From: Margaritifera margaritifera
Taxonomy: Eukaryota > Mollusca > Bivalvia > Unionida > Margaritiferidae
Direction: 5' to 3'
Assembly: GCA_029931535.1 (NCBI GenBank)
Contig: JAQPZY010001128.1
Span: 898,501-962,500, forward strand
DNA: 64,000 bases
Positions within the stretch are counted from its first letter, which is position 1, and each line of letters begins with the position of its first letter. Positions 32,843 to 44,092 of the stretch are shown here, piece by piece. The translations under genes were made by a program, and so were the position numbers. Under the pieces are notes generated by a model. That model was given only the letters and a program-made list of their open reading frames with translations, ran no database searches and had not been told where the DNA came from.

Positions 32843-32942
32843 GGTGGGATGCGGATGAGGCAGGGTATATTTAGGTAGCGATGCAGATGAGAGAGGGTAT
32901 ATTTTTGTTGGAATGGGATGCGGATGAGGCAGGGTATATTTA
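32843..32942 (+). repeat. Short imperfect tandem repeat
   Basis: Three copies of a unit containing GGGATGCGGATGAGGCAGGG followed by TATATTT, with spacers of different length. Confidence 0.8.
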
Positions 32943-33524
32943 TGTGAACAAATTGCTTACCATACCTCTAGTTTTGTTGCAAATGTGTACACATGATCTT
33001 TAGGTATGGGTTTCAAGACCTAAGTTCATGGTAATTATAAAGGATTTTTATAAATTGACCTATGTAACATTAGTTAATTGTTATTTTATTCTGACCTTGA
33101 CATTAATGTAAGTATTATTACTGCTTTTTCTCAGGTATATTGTACTTAAACTTGCTTTGATATTGCATTTAAGGGCTGTTCCAGTAAAACATACATGACT
33201 CCCAGGAAAAGCAATTTCAAATTTAAGCAGTCTCCCAGAGATCCAATTTATAATTGTATATGATTGGTTTTTGTAATTTGAGTTGGCATAGTAACATGGT
33301 AGTTATTTTTTTTAAAAACTGCCTTTCCAGAGTCCCATGTTTGTTTAAACAAAACAGTCACAAGCCATCATGTTTTTAAACATACATGATTTTACTTTTT
33401 ATACTTTGCATGTACATGTTGTAGAAAAAAAGCTTTTTAACTTTTGGAGGATAGTTGATGTTTATACATATACAAATTATTTCATTTCTATCTTTACTTG
33501 AAGGTTATAATTATTTTGGTGCAA

Positions 33525-33653
33525 TACTGTATATTCTTGCTTACAAGTCAGATCCAAATGCAAACTGCATAAACCCAGATCTGCCATCACATAATGTGCT
33601 GGCAGATCTGGGTCTATGCAGTTTGTTTGGACTAATCAGTAGAACAAACAACA
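33525..33653. mobile_element. Double-hairpin palindromic element, copy 7 (half only)
   Basis: Left end TACTGTATATTCTTGCTTAC, a complete hairpin II and the linker GGACTAATCAGTAGAACAAA, then an abrupt stop where copy 8 begins. Confidence 0.88.
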
Positions 33654-33870
33654 ACCGTATATACTCACGTATCCGATACCAACTGCAAACTGCATAGACC
33701 CAGATCTGCCGTCACATAATGCACCGGCAGATCTGGGTCTATGCAGTTTGCTTGGACTAATCAGTAGAACAAACAACATAGACACTGATCTGCTGGCACA
33801 TTGTGCGATAACAGATCAGGGTCTATGTTGTTTGCATTTGGACCTGAATTATATACTAGTATATACAATA
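33654..33870. mobile_element. Double-hairpin palindromic element, copy 8
   Basis: It starts ACCGTATATACTCACGTATC, has hairpin II, linker and hairpin I, and ends AGTATATACAATA. It is fused directly to the truncated copy 7 in the same orientation. Confidence 0.9.
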
Positions 33871-34009
33871 CGTAAACACATAAAGCATGCATTCAGCTTA
33901 TCATGTACTTTACCATGTATAAAATGCTATAAATCTTCATAAAGATCTGAATCTCTAAAATTGTTCTCTGTATTTTTATTTCAAAAAAATGGAACTATGA
34001 TTCCCCCCC

Positions 34010-34830
34010 CCCCCCTCCCATATCAACTAGGACCCTATGTAATGATCCCAGATTACCCTGCTTTCTTAGAAAATTGTTGCAGTGTGCATTATAATTCATT
34101 TAGTTTAGGATATACACTACATATCCACAATGGAACCAAACTACTTCCTTTTTTGTATATATATATCAAGAAGTTTCAAGAGTGAAATTTTATTCTTTTG
34201 TGGAAAATGTTATCAGTAATTATGTATATGATTACAATGGTTTTCCAAATTGAAACGTATTCCTTCATATCTTTTAAACAGTAATTGCGAGACTACTGTG
34301 CTTTTGCAAAGAAGTTTAGAGGAAAATGCTGTTGGCTATGAATAGTTATTATAAAAGTAAAATTTGATTTTATGTCACAGACTAATTATTTTATGAGGTA
34401 CAGAACCAGCCTATGTGTGGTGGAATATTGAATTCCATATTTAAAAAAATGAAGGCTGCCAACTGGTTAATAATTATTTACCAGAAAAAATGAATGCAGT
34501 TTTTTTCAGAAGAAGCCTATGAATAGGCAATTTGTATGCAATATAAGGCTTGAACCTAAAACCATTTTTATTTTTTCGCTGTTATCACTCAGGTATTTCA
34601 AGATGTAAATTGGGAGATCTCAGTGGGCTGGATTGTTTATAGTGGGCACCTTCAAGGGAATTTTCATAAAAAAATGAACCAAACAGCATATCATATTCAT
34701 CATTTTACAGGTTTACTTTTGGTTAGACCATGCACAGGATGTAAGCTTCTTTTGCCAGTCTTACCATGAAATTATATCAGTTTTGCAAAACATTACCATT
34801 ACATTCTTTGGTAATTTGATTTAGTTGTCA
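34010..34830 (+). repeat. Family B dispersed repeat, copy 1 (inverted partner at 39.3-40.2 kb)
   Basis: CAGTGTGCATTATAATTC, GGATATACACTACATATCCA, GTCACAGACTAATTATTTTA and GAACCTAAAACCATTTTTAT all recur, in reverse order on the other strand, at 39.28-40.16 kb. Confidence 0.8.
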
Positions 34831-34923
34831 GTGCCCAAATTTCATGTCAAACAACTTGTTTATCACATTACATTAAGGACTCTGCATTACTTAATGACAT
34901 TGCCAAGTGTTATGCCACAGTAT

Positions 34924-35095
34924 GCTGTACAATTTGTATGACACAATGGCATGATACTAAGATGAATGCTGTACAATTTGTATGACACAATGGCATGATA
35001 CTAAGATGAATGCTGTACAATTTTTATGACACAATGGCATGATACTAAGATGAATGCTGTACAATTTTTATGACTCAATGGCATGATACTAAGAT
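34924..35095 (+). repeat. 44-bp tandem repeat, about 4 copies
   Basis: The unit starts GCTGTACAATTTGTATGACA, with starts at 34924, 34968, 35012 and 35056. Copies are nearly identical. Confidence 0.97.
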
Positions 35096-35228
35096 GCTAC
35101 CCAATAAATGTAAGCAAGTTTTTAGATTCATTAGATTCAGAAGGTTGTTGGAAAGTGTGAAATACTTGAGGAATCAAAGTTAATATTTTTTGTCATGGGC
35201 TATGTGCTATTTGTTTGTCCATAATGCA

Positions 35229-35363
35229 TACCATATGTACTTGCTTTTAAGTCGAGTCCAACTGCAAACTGCAGACCCAGATCTGCTGTTGCATAATGTA
35301 CCAGCAGATCAAGGTCAATATTGTTTGCAGTTAGACTCGACTTACAAGTGAGTATATAAGGTA
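35229..35363. mobile_element. Single-hairpin chimeric relative of the double-hairpin family
   Basis: The ends are TACCATATGTACTTGCTTTT and GTGAGTATATAAGGTA. It has only one hairpin: the left arm reads like hairpin II (ACTGCAGACCCAGATCTGC) and the right arm like hairpin I (GCAGATCAAGGTCAATATTG). It is 135 bp long. Confidence 0.85.
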
Positions 35364-35439
35364 CATTTCAAAGATAATTGAGTATTTTGTCAAGCCCCAC
35401 ATTAGTGGGAAAGTGAGACATAGTAGTTTCTTTTCCACA

Positions 35440-35950
35440 GGCTTTGTCTTCATCATCAGTTTTTCAAGGTTTTGGTTAAAGTTTTTAATTTGCATATATT
35501 TCGTAAACGACTTGATAGATTCTCATCATACTTGGGTTGAATCATTGTGAAGCAAAGATAATTCATTTTACAACAGGCTAGACTCTTTGACCTTTGGGGT
35601 TAAGGTCACATTCATCAAAAAGTTGCATCATGGCTTTGGTCAAAGTTTTTCCTGTGCTCGTGTTTCATAAACCCTTTGTATATTCTTTTCATACATGGGA
35701 TGAAACATTAATATTCATTCTGCAATACACTTGACTGTTTAACCTTGCAGGCAAGGTTCCATGTTCAAAAGCAATACTTTGATCATCAGTTTGACATGCA
35801 GGCTCTGGCCTTGTTTCAAATTCTGAGAAATACAAAATGTTTTCTATCAGTCTATGAAAAACAGCACTAATTTGCAAAGTTTCACCTGAAGATATTCATT
35901 TTTCTGCCAAAAGTGGACTAGATTTCAAGTCACAATAACTGAGTCGATTT
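35440..35950 (+). repeat. Diverged dispersed repeat (calcium-like wording, non-coding)
   Basis: TCAGTTTTTCAAGGTTTTGG, AACGACTTGATAGATTCTCA and later weaker echoes (CATAAACCCTTTGTATATTC, TTCATACATGGGATGAAACA) form two to three drifted units of about 180 bp. No coding signal is present. Confidence 0.5.
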
Positions 35951-36269
35951 TATGATAATGTTATGCATTTACTTTTGATTGGGTATTGAGTACCAGGGAT
36001 CACGCAACTAGATGAAACTGCCTACAGCTCATTGGATGTAAGAGAGAAGTATAATTAGCCCTTCTGTTGCTTATTGGGAAGAAATTTCAAGCAAGCGGCA
36101 GAGGTTATAAAGAAAGTGAAAACAAAACACGGCATGAAGAATAAAGCTCACAAATGTATATAAAGCATAACTACATTAAAGCAAGTTATAATAACTTTTG
36201 AAGGAAAATTCTCGTGTGACGTGGCCATCAACAAGTTCCCGCTGCTGAATATCCTATATCCATATAGTA

Positions 36270-37290
36270 CAAGGGGTATTTAAAAAGTCCTGAATATTAG
36301 TGCGCTGTGCAACAAAGTTCTTTATTAGTGAACAATACACCAGTACATCCCCTCAAGATACTCCCCATGCACCTCTACATGCTTTCTCAGTCTGATTATC
36401 CAATTATTAAATGCAATTTTGTATTCACATTTTGTAATGTAGTTCATACACTGAAAAACTGCACTTCCAACTGCATGGTGGCTTTCAAATTGTCTGCCTC
36501 TCAGTGAATCTTTGAGAACGGGATTCAGCCAAAAATCACTTGGAGCTAAATCAGGACTGAATGGAGATGTTGCAAAGTTTGGATGGACGCTGTGCTCCTT
36601 CAGGAAGTCTGTCATGATGGCAGATTTATGCACGGGTGCATTGTCATGGAGTAGATAGATACGTTGGGTACCGATGAACGGACAGGTAGTTCGGTGGTGT
36701 TCCACAACTTTTGGCAATAGTTTGGAGGCATAAAAATGTCCAGTGACATTAGCTGGGTCAAGCACAGGTACCTGGATGACTGGGCCTTTTGCATAGAAAA
36801 ATAATGCATATAAAACTCTCATCAGTCTGATTATGTCAAGTGATTTGTGGTCTTGGCTCGTTTCTTCAATCCAAACTTTATTATTTCTCTCAAGCTGGGT
36901 TCAAAAACGCCTGTGACAATCTCATTCAGATGTCTCTGGTCACTCTTTTCATATCTGACAAGTTTGGAGATGTCAACCCTAGTTTGTTTTTGATCAGCCG
37001 TCAACAACTGCGGGACCCATCTTGCACAAACCTTTTTGAGCTTTGAATGATTCTTCATTATATTAAAAACAGCTGACGAATTAATGCCAGTGATAATAGA
37101 AATATCTGCCACTGTGTATCAAGCATAGTCATCAATTGCTTCCTTCACAGGAGCCACTTCCCGCTCACCAATCACAGACAATGGTCTTCCAGAACATTAC
37201 TTTGTCTATCAATTGGCATTAAATTTATTGACAGGTTCAAAGAAACAAACAAGTCAGAATAAATATTCAGAACTTTTTAAATACCCTTCA
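36270..37290 (-). mobile_element. Mariner-type transposon, degenerate, with TA target site
   Basis: The inverted ends share GGGTATTTAAAAAGT followed by CTGAATATT; left CAAGGGGTATTT at 36270, right the same in reverse ending 37290. TA flanks both sides (36268-36269 and 37291-37292). At 1021 bp it is shorter than a usual 1.3-kb mariner, so it has lost internal sequence. The transposase remnant is on the minus strand. Confidence 0.9.
36325..37170 (-). pseudogene. Mariner transposase remnant
   Basis: A 165-codon open stretch (36822-36325) carries IYLLHDNAPVHKSAI and FSPDLAPSDFWL, the last two Asp-bearing motifs of the mariner DDD catalytic triad, and ends GEYLEGM. Upstream, in another frame, 37112-36831 holds the middle part (ERE-type VIGEREVAPVKEAIDDYA just before it, with a stop). 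The spacing between the second and third catalytic Asp is 35 residues, against 34 in classical mariner. The frame change near 36825 and the stop near 37115 make it non-functional. Confidence 0.85.
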
Positions 37291-37839
37291 TATATGACAA
37301 CTATTGCAAATTCTGTGGAATGTGCATGCACACCCACTTCGTTTTTAATAAATACTTGTTAGATATTAAATGGTCTATTGGAGAAGAAACCTTTCAAATT
37401 TTTAAAGTTCAAATCACCATTAGCCTCCAGTATTAAAAGTCGTGTGCACAGTATTATTGTTATTATGGGTATTTTTATGCAATGAATTTTTTTTTCTAGC
37501 TTGTATGCATTGTCTTTTTGTAAAAAATGAACACGTGAAATGTACATGCATTGTACTTCCTTATTACGTGAATTCTTAACCCATAGAATATCAACATGTA
37601 CAAAATTAACTCCTTCATTTTTTAGTTATTTTCTAAATATTGACAGCAGTAAAACCAAGCAAATTCTGTGGAATTTATTTTCCCTGATACCATGCTGATG
37701 TCACCAGAAGTAATGATGATGATATCTGACTGTGACTTTTGTGACAGCTGTAGCATTACTGGGCAAATATAGAAACTAACCCAGTTTCATTGCTCCATCT
37801 CAAAGGGCATTAAAGTGAAAGTGCAGAAAAGGGGAAGAA

Positions 37840-39180
37840 ATTGATCAGTGACCTTGAAGATAAAACCCTCACTGTGATACATGAGATGCCATCCAGTGTA
37901 GAAACACAAGTCAAAAATTTTTCATCCCTTAACATCAAAAGCTTTAAAGATATCAAGTAGAGACAAAAAAGTAACCACAAAATATAGGCCTGTCACCTTG
38001 AGCCTGAAGATAGGACCCCAAATGTGGAATGCAGCACATCTTCTAGTGACAATACAAAAGTATACTAAATTTCATCCATTCATCTCAAACCTCTCGTAAG
38101 TTACAGAGCAGAAGGAAAATGTTACTGAAACCTTAAATATTGGTCTGTGACCTTGAACCCCCAAGTATACACAGCACAACTTCCTGTGGTAAGATGGAAG
38201 TTTCATCCCTTAATCACTTATAGAGTGAAAAAAAGAGTGATGGAAAACTTTCAATACTGACCCTTGATCTTGAAGACAGGACCTCCCGTATGGTATCCAG
38301 CATACCTGCTAATGATGATGTTTAAGTATATCAAGTTTCATCCCATAATCTCAAATGACTATAAGTTATAGAGAGGGAAAGAATGTGCAAAAGAAAACTT
38401 AAAATATTGACCCTTAACCTTGAAGATGAGACCTGTAATGTGGCATGTGACACCATCTAATGATAATGTATAAGTATACCAAGTTTCGTTTATAAAGCTG
38501 AAAGGGCTCCGAGGTTATAGAGAGGAAAATTTGATGGAAGACTTAAAATACTGAACTGTGACCATGACCTTGAAAACAGGGCCCTCAATGTTGTACAAAA
38601 CAAACCTTCTAATGATGATGTACAAGTATTCAAAGTTTCATCCCAAAATCTCAAAAAGCACTAAAGTTATGGAGCACAACGGAAAAGTGTGATGTAAAAC
38701 TTTAAATATTGACTTGTGACCCCTGTACATAGTATTCTATGCACCTTCTAATGATGATGTGCAAGTATACCAAGTTTTATCCCTTACTCTCAAACAGCTT
38801 TAAAAATATAGAGCATAATGGAAAGCCTGATGGAAAACTTAAAATACTGAGTTGTGATGTAGACTTTAAAAATAGGACACCCTATCTGTTATGTAACACA
38901 TTTTCAAATGATGATCTACAAGTGTACCAAGTTTCATTCCTTAATTTCAAATGGATTGGAAGTTAGAGAGCAGAAATGGATCTGATAGAAAACGTATATT
39001 TATCTGTGACCTTGACCATGAACATAGAACACTGCTTGTGGTATGTGACACACCTTCTCATGAAGATGTATAAATATACCAAGTGTCATCCCATAATCTT
39101 AAACAGCTCTAAAGTTAATGAGCATAAATGAAAGTTTGATGGAAGACAGGTGAATGGACAGAAATGCTGATACCATGTCC
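37840..39180 (+). repeat. Tandem repeat, 130-160-bp units, about 8-9 copies
   Basis: Each unit has GACCTTGAAGATAGGACC, CACCTTCTAATGATGATGTA, AAGTATACCAAGTTTCATCC and ATGGAAAACTTAAAATATTG with drift. It forms the core of a modular repeat and ends near GACAGGTGAATGGACAGA at 39150, a phrase typical of mollusc repeat tails. Confidence 0.85.
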
Positions 39181-39279
39181 TGCACATTTGCTAAAAGGCA
39201 GCGGAAAGTAACTCATTTAATGGTAACAGATCAGCAGCAGTTAAAGTCTTGTAACTCTTATAATCATCATTTTTTCACT

Positions 39280-40160
39280 GGAAGTTTATTGAAGAAAAAC
39301 TTACTGAAAATTATAAGTACTGTATTATAGGGCACAGACAACTAATTCAGTTCCCACAGACCTTCATGTTAATGTTTTACAAAATTCTATAATTTTGTGA
39401 CAAGACCAACAAAACATGCTTACATCCTATCCAGGATATAAATAAGAACTTTTAACATGATGAAAATTATATGCTCCATGTCAGATGTCGGAGAAATTTC
39501 CTATTAGGTACCCACTATAAAACGTCTAGCCAGTGAGATCTCCCCGACTATATCCACTAGTAACTAGGCAGCAAAACCAACAAAATGAAAATGGTTTTAG
39601 GTTCAAGTCTGCTATTGCATACAATTTATCCTCTGAGAAATAACATTAAAATTGAAAACAATTTCTAGTAATTATTTTCAGCCAATCAGTGACCTGCATT
39701 CTTTTAAATATGGTATTGAAGATACCACCTGACATAGGCTGGTTTTTTAGCTCATAAAATAATTAGTTGCCTGTGTTTGACTGGTTCCTTAGTTCATAAA
39801 ATAATTAGTTGCCTGTGACCTAAAATCAAATTTTACTTTCATAATAATTATTCATAATCAACAGCATTTTCCCTTGAAACCTCCTGCAAAAGCATTACTG
39901 TCTTGCAGCTACCATTTTGAAGATGGCAAGGAATTTATTCAAGTTTGGGAGCCTGCAGTAATAATAAATTGGTAAATTTTTAAATCAGAATAAATGTTTT
40001 CCCCGGAAACTTCTTCATGCATACAAAAGAAGTACATGTATTTTGGTTCCTAAGTGGATATGTAGTGTATATCCTAGGCTAAAAGAATTATAATGCACAC
40101 TGCAACAGGACTCGAACAAAGGGAGGTAACCTGTGATTGTTACATAGGTTCCTAGTCAAT
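39280..40160 (-). repeat. Family B dispersed repeat, copy 2 (inverted)
   Basis: The reverse complement runs TAGGAACCTATGTAACAATC, CAGTGTGCATTATAATTC, then GGATATACACTACATATCCA, paralleling 34010-34830. Inside, CACAGACAACTAATT (39345) and AATTAGTTGCCTGTG (39760 and 39805) look like inverted ends of an embedded MITE. Confidence 0.8.
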
Positions 40161-41035
40161 ATAAAATATTCAAAGTTTTTGCTTTTTTTCTTCAAAATAT
40201 TACTCAGTGTCATCTAATGTGCTTATATAAATTTGGTTGCATTTGTCTTTCTTCCTTTTGAGCGGCATGTTTGGTAAGTATTTATATGAAATGTGTGCAT
40301 GTACAGTAATTGCCATAGAAAGAGAAGTAAATTTTGTTACCCAGTTCTTCACAGACTTCAATTTTCACCACCTTTGAGAGACCTAGCAGTTCCTTTCAGT
40401 GTTAATGAAATCCCAAGTTACAGAATTTATCAGTTATCAAAGGAATATGTTTCTCAACCAATTGCATCATTGTACATGAGGCGATAAGAGAGTTTTTCCA
40501 TCATAAAATTGGGTAAAATTTTGAAAATTCAGTAAAAAATTCATCATAAATTGCCAAGTTACAGAAGCAAATAGAGATTAGGTCACCTTGTTTAGAGGTC
40601 CAGTTTTGTAAGGGTCGCTGTACCCAGTTTGACAAAATTGGGAAAAATACTATATTTTTAGAGAAACTTTGGTATAAAAACTGTATGTTCTTCTTCCCTA
40701 AATATTAATAATTGCAATCATCTTGTTGCACTTTTGAAAGTGAAGAATTGTTAATCATACATTTATGTGCTCGAATTTACAGCAGATATATTTTTGGGGA
40801 CAAGTGTTATTAATAGTGCTCTTGAGAAAATGTATTAACACAGCATTTTATTATATACATATATACAGTGTATATAACTTTTTAAAATTCAGCATGACTA
40901 AAAGATGGTACTGTAAGTAATAAAGTTTAAAACTTACACAACAGACAAATTCATCCTAAATGGTTGATAAAATGGATGAGAAAAGAGACACATTTTATCT
41001 GGGTCCATTTCCACTAGGTGTATTTGCTACTTTAA

Positions 41036-41482
41036 GGCACTGGCAACTAATTCAATTCCCATATACTGTAATGTTATTGTTTAGCAAAAATTACTATACT
41101 TTCATGGTAAGACCAGCAAAAGATGCTTACATCCTACGATCTATCCAAGAGGAAACTTTTAAAACGATGAAATGATATGCTGCATGGCTTGGTTTTGAGA
41201 AAAATTCCATTGTAGGTGCCACCTATAAAAATCTGGATCGGTTAGATCTCAGTTATATCCAGTAGTATCGAGGTGACAGCGATAAAATGAAAATGGTTTC
41301 AGGTTCAGGTCTACTTCTGCATACAATTTCCCATACATATGCCTCTTCTGAGAAAATACATGTTGTCCAGTAATTATTTTAACCAGTCAGTGACCTTTAT
41401 TCTTTTAAATACAGTATTTAATATACCACTACACACAGACTGGTTCCATAGCTCATAAAATAATTAGTTGCCTGTGACCCTT
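41036..41482 (-). repeat. Family B dispersed repeat, copy 3 (partial)
   Basis: GGCAACTAATTCAATTCCCA at the left and AAATAATTAGTTGCCTGTGA at the right bracket a 445-bp stretch parallel to 39341-39820. The outer part seen in copies 1 and 2 is missing, which supports the inner unit being a separate MITE. Confidence 0.75.
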
Positions 41483-42209
41483 GTATAATTCACCTTGATC
41501 CAATTATATGTACAATCCTCGCACCCTTAACAGAAATGGAATATAATCAACAACTACACAGGTTGCCTTTACAAAGCTTAGCTTTTAGTTTTTCCAGCAT
41601 CTGATGTAAGCATTAATTATCATGCAGAAAATAAAATCAGACTAAAGTGATCCTAACAATGAAATGTTGGCCTCTTTTCTAATTAATGTTTTTTAGACAA
41701 TTTTGTTATCTTTACAGTTTTAGAAATTAACTTTTAATTAGCAATATTGCCAATATTTTACTGATGTGCTGTTAAACCACACACGTACATATAGACATAC
41801 TGTGACAAGACATAAAAGATTACAAACAACGAAAAAGAACATTTTTTTTTCTCAATGATATTAAAGTAGAGGTACTACAATGAGCGCATAAAAACCAGAG
41901 ATTATTTTTTGTTTTATAATCATCGTTCTTAAAACCTTCTTGAGAAGCTAGTATCATTGTCTACACCCAGAAGCCAGGTTTTACTGGGTGAAAATCACAG
42001 ACTTGGCATGACAGCAAGTATTAAAAGCATAGTTTATGCATCGGTAATTACCATGATTAGTCATCACAGCTGGGGCCTTGCATGAAAAGCATGCAGTCCA
42101 CTTACCTAATACTATATTTATCACATGTACAATGCAGAGTTAACCTGTTGAATGTAACCTATCACAAAATACAATGTATAGTCATTAATATGGAATGTGT
42201 ACCATGGAA

Positions 42210-43480
42210 TAAACATTTATTCCTACCAACAGCACTGGTCAGAAAAAGCCTTCCGTGAAGGCCAGGATGTATGTAGCATGGGACAATATATGGTCATAAA
42301 ATAAGCACAAATACAAATACTGAACCAGTGTTAGTAAAGCATAAAATCTAAGTCGAAGTGACCTTATTTGGTTGTATGGATGTAGTACTAACAGAGATGC
42401 ATCCAATTAATAATGCATTTTACACAAAAAATTTCAAGAAAGTTACTCAAGCATGAAAGATAAGTCACAGAGAGCTCATTTTGCAATAGAAGTGTAGTAC
42501 TTCTCAAGATGTATCCCCTCACTAAGTTCATGATTCAAGGAAAATAGTATGCATATAACATTACAAAAACTGATGTGGTCATGACCAGCTTCTTTGTTAT
42601 AAGGGTGTGGTACTAACAGTTGCATATCATGATCAGTACATGAATTTAGCATTAACAATACCTGAGAAAGTATGACCAAATAGTTTAATGATTATCACAT
42701 TAACAGTTAAAACACAAAAATGTTACCAGTCAATGATGCATGAAATATGGACCATAGTGACCTACTTTTGTGATATCTCAAGATGCATCCCCTTGCCAAG
42801 TTTCATGATTCCAGGTAAAATTATGTATACAGGATGCTAAAAACCTATGTGAACCTGAGCTAAACACAAAACTCAACCTAAGCCAGTAAAATGTAGGTCA
42901 GTGACCTACATTTGTTATGGGTATTGTACTAACAGAGATGCATACAATCATCTAATTAGATTGTAACATAAACAGAGCTTGAGATAGAAACTAAAAACAA
43001 AATTTAACCCAAGTTAGTGAAGCATGAAATATGGGTCACCATGACATACTTTTGTAATGGGTGTTGTAGTATTCATTAAGATGCATCACCTCACCAAGTT
43101 TCATGATTCCAAATTTAACAGTATGTACTGATGTATGCAGGCTGCAAAAAACTATAGCCATGAGCTAAATACAAAACTTACCTTAAATCAGTAAACTGTA
43201 ACATATAGGTCACAGTGACCTACTTTTGTGTTAAGTTTATGGTACTAACAGAGATGCATACACTCCTCTAATTTGATTGCAGCATGAACAGAGCTTCAGA
43301 AATAAACTTAAAACAAAATTTGAACCCAGTCAATGAAGCATGAAATATGGATCACAGAAACCTGCTTTTGTGAAGAGGCTGTGTAATATATCAAGATTGA
43401 ATCCCTCACCAAGTTTCTTGATTCCTGATAAAACAGTATTTATACTGGGGGAAAAACCTGACCAAAATGCAAAAACATAA
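42210..43480 (+). repeat. Diverged tandem repeat, about 6 alternating units
   Basis: GTGACCTACTTTTGTGAT, ACTAACAGAGATGCAT and CCTCACCAAGTTTCATGATT alternate through the region at about 150-230-bp spacing. No coding content is present. Confidence 0.75.
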
Positions 43481-43565
43481 CCAAGAATGAATGTGCACAA
43501 AGTTAGCTCCCTTAGATCCCCTCTCCAGAGGGTAGGTGCTATGAAAACCACTCCTTACTGGTGCC

Positions 43566-43836
43566 TATGATTTGTTTTGGTTTTTTGGTTTTAACACCAT
43601 TTGTCAGCACATGATAGGCTATACATGGTGGCCAGTATATTTGGTGGATGAAGAACCAAGGAAAAACTCTGGAAGAACCACTGACCCACAAGAAGCTACT
43701 GGAAAGCTTTCACACATGCCCATGTTGGCCGAGCTGAGACTCAAACTCACACAGACAGAGGTGAGATGTCAGTGGTCTGTAAAGGTGAGCGCCTTGGACC
43801 ATTTGACCACCCAATGCCCCTGGTGCCTAGGACCTA
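43566..43836 (-). mobile_element. tRNA-derived SINE, minus strand
   Basis: The reverse complement begins near 43836 with GGTGGTCAAATGGTCCAAGG (A-box-like, from a Leu/Ser-type tRNA) and has GAGTTTGAGTCTCAGC as B box. The body includes TTCTTCATCCACCAAATATA, and the tail is GTTAAAACC. The same family is at 49737-49940. Confidence 0.8.
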
Positions 43837-43877
43837 GGAAAAGAGGATGGCTGAGATACAGTGAGGCTATACATATG

Positions 43878-44092
43878 TACCGTCTATACTCGCGTATAAA
43901 CCAGGTCCAAATGCAAACAACACAGACCCTGATCTGCTGCCATCGCATAATGCACCAGCAGATCAGGGTCAATGCTGTTTGTTCTACTGATTAGTCCTTA
44001 CAAACTGCATAGACCCAGATCTGCTGGTGCATTATGTAACGACAGATCTGGGTCTATACAGTTGGTATTTGCTTATATATGGCGATATGGTA
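43878..44092. mobile_element. Double-hairpin palindromic element, copy 10
   Basis: It starts TACCGTCTATACTCGCGTAT, then hairpin I, linker, hairpin II, and a decayed right end ATATGGCGATATGGTA. It follows the SINE by about 40 bases. Confidence 0.88.
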
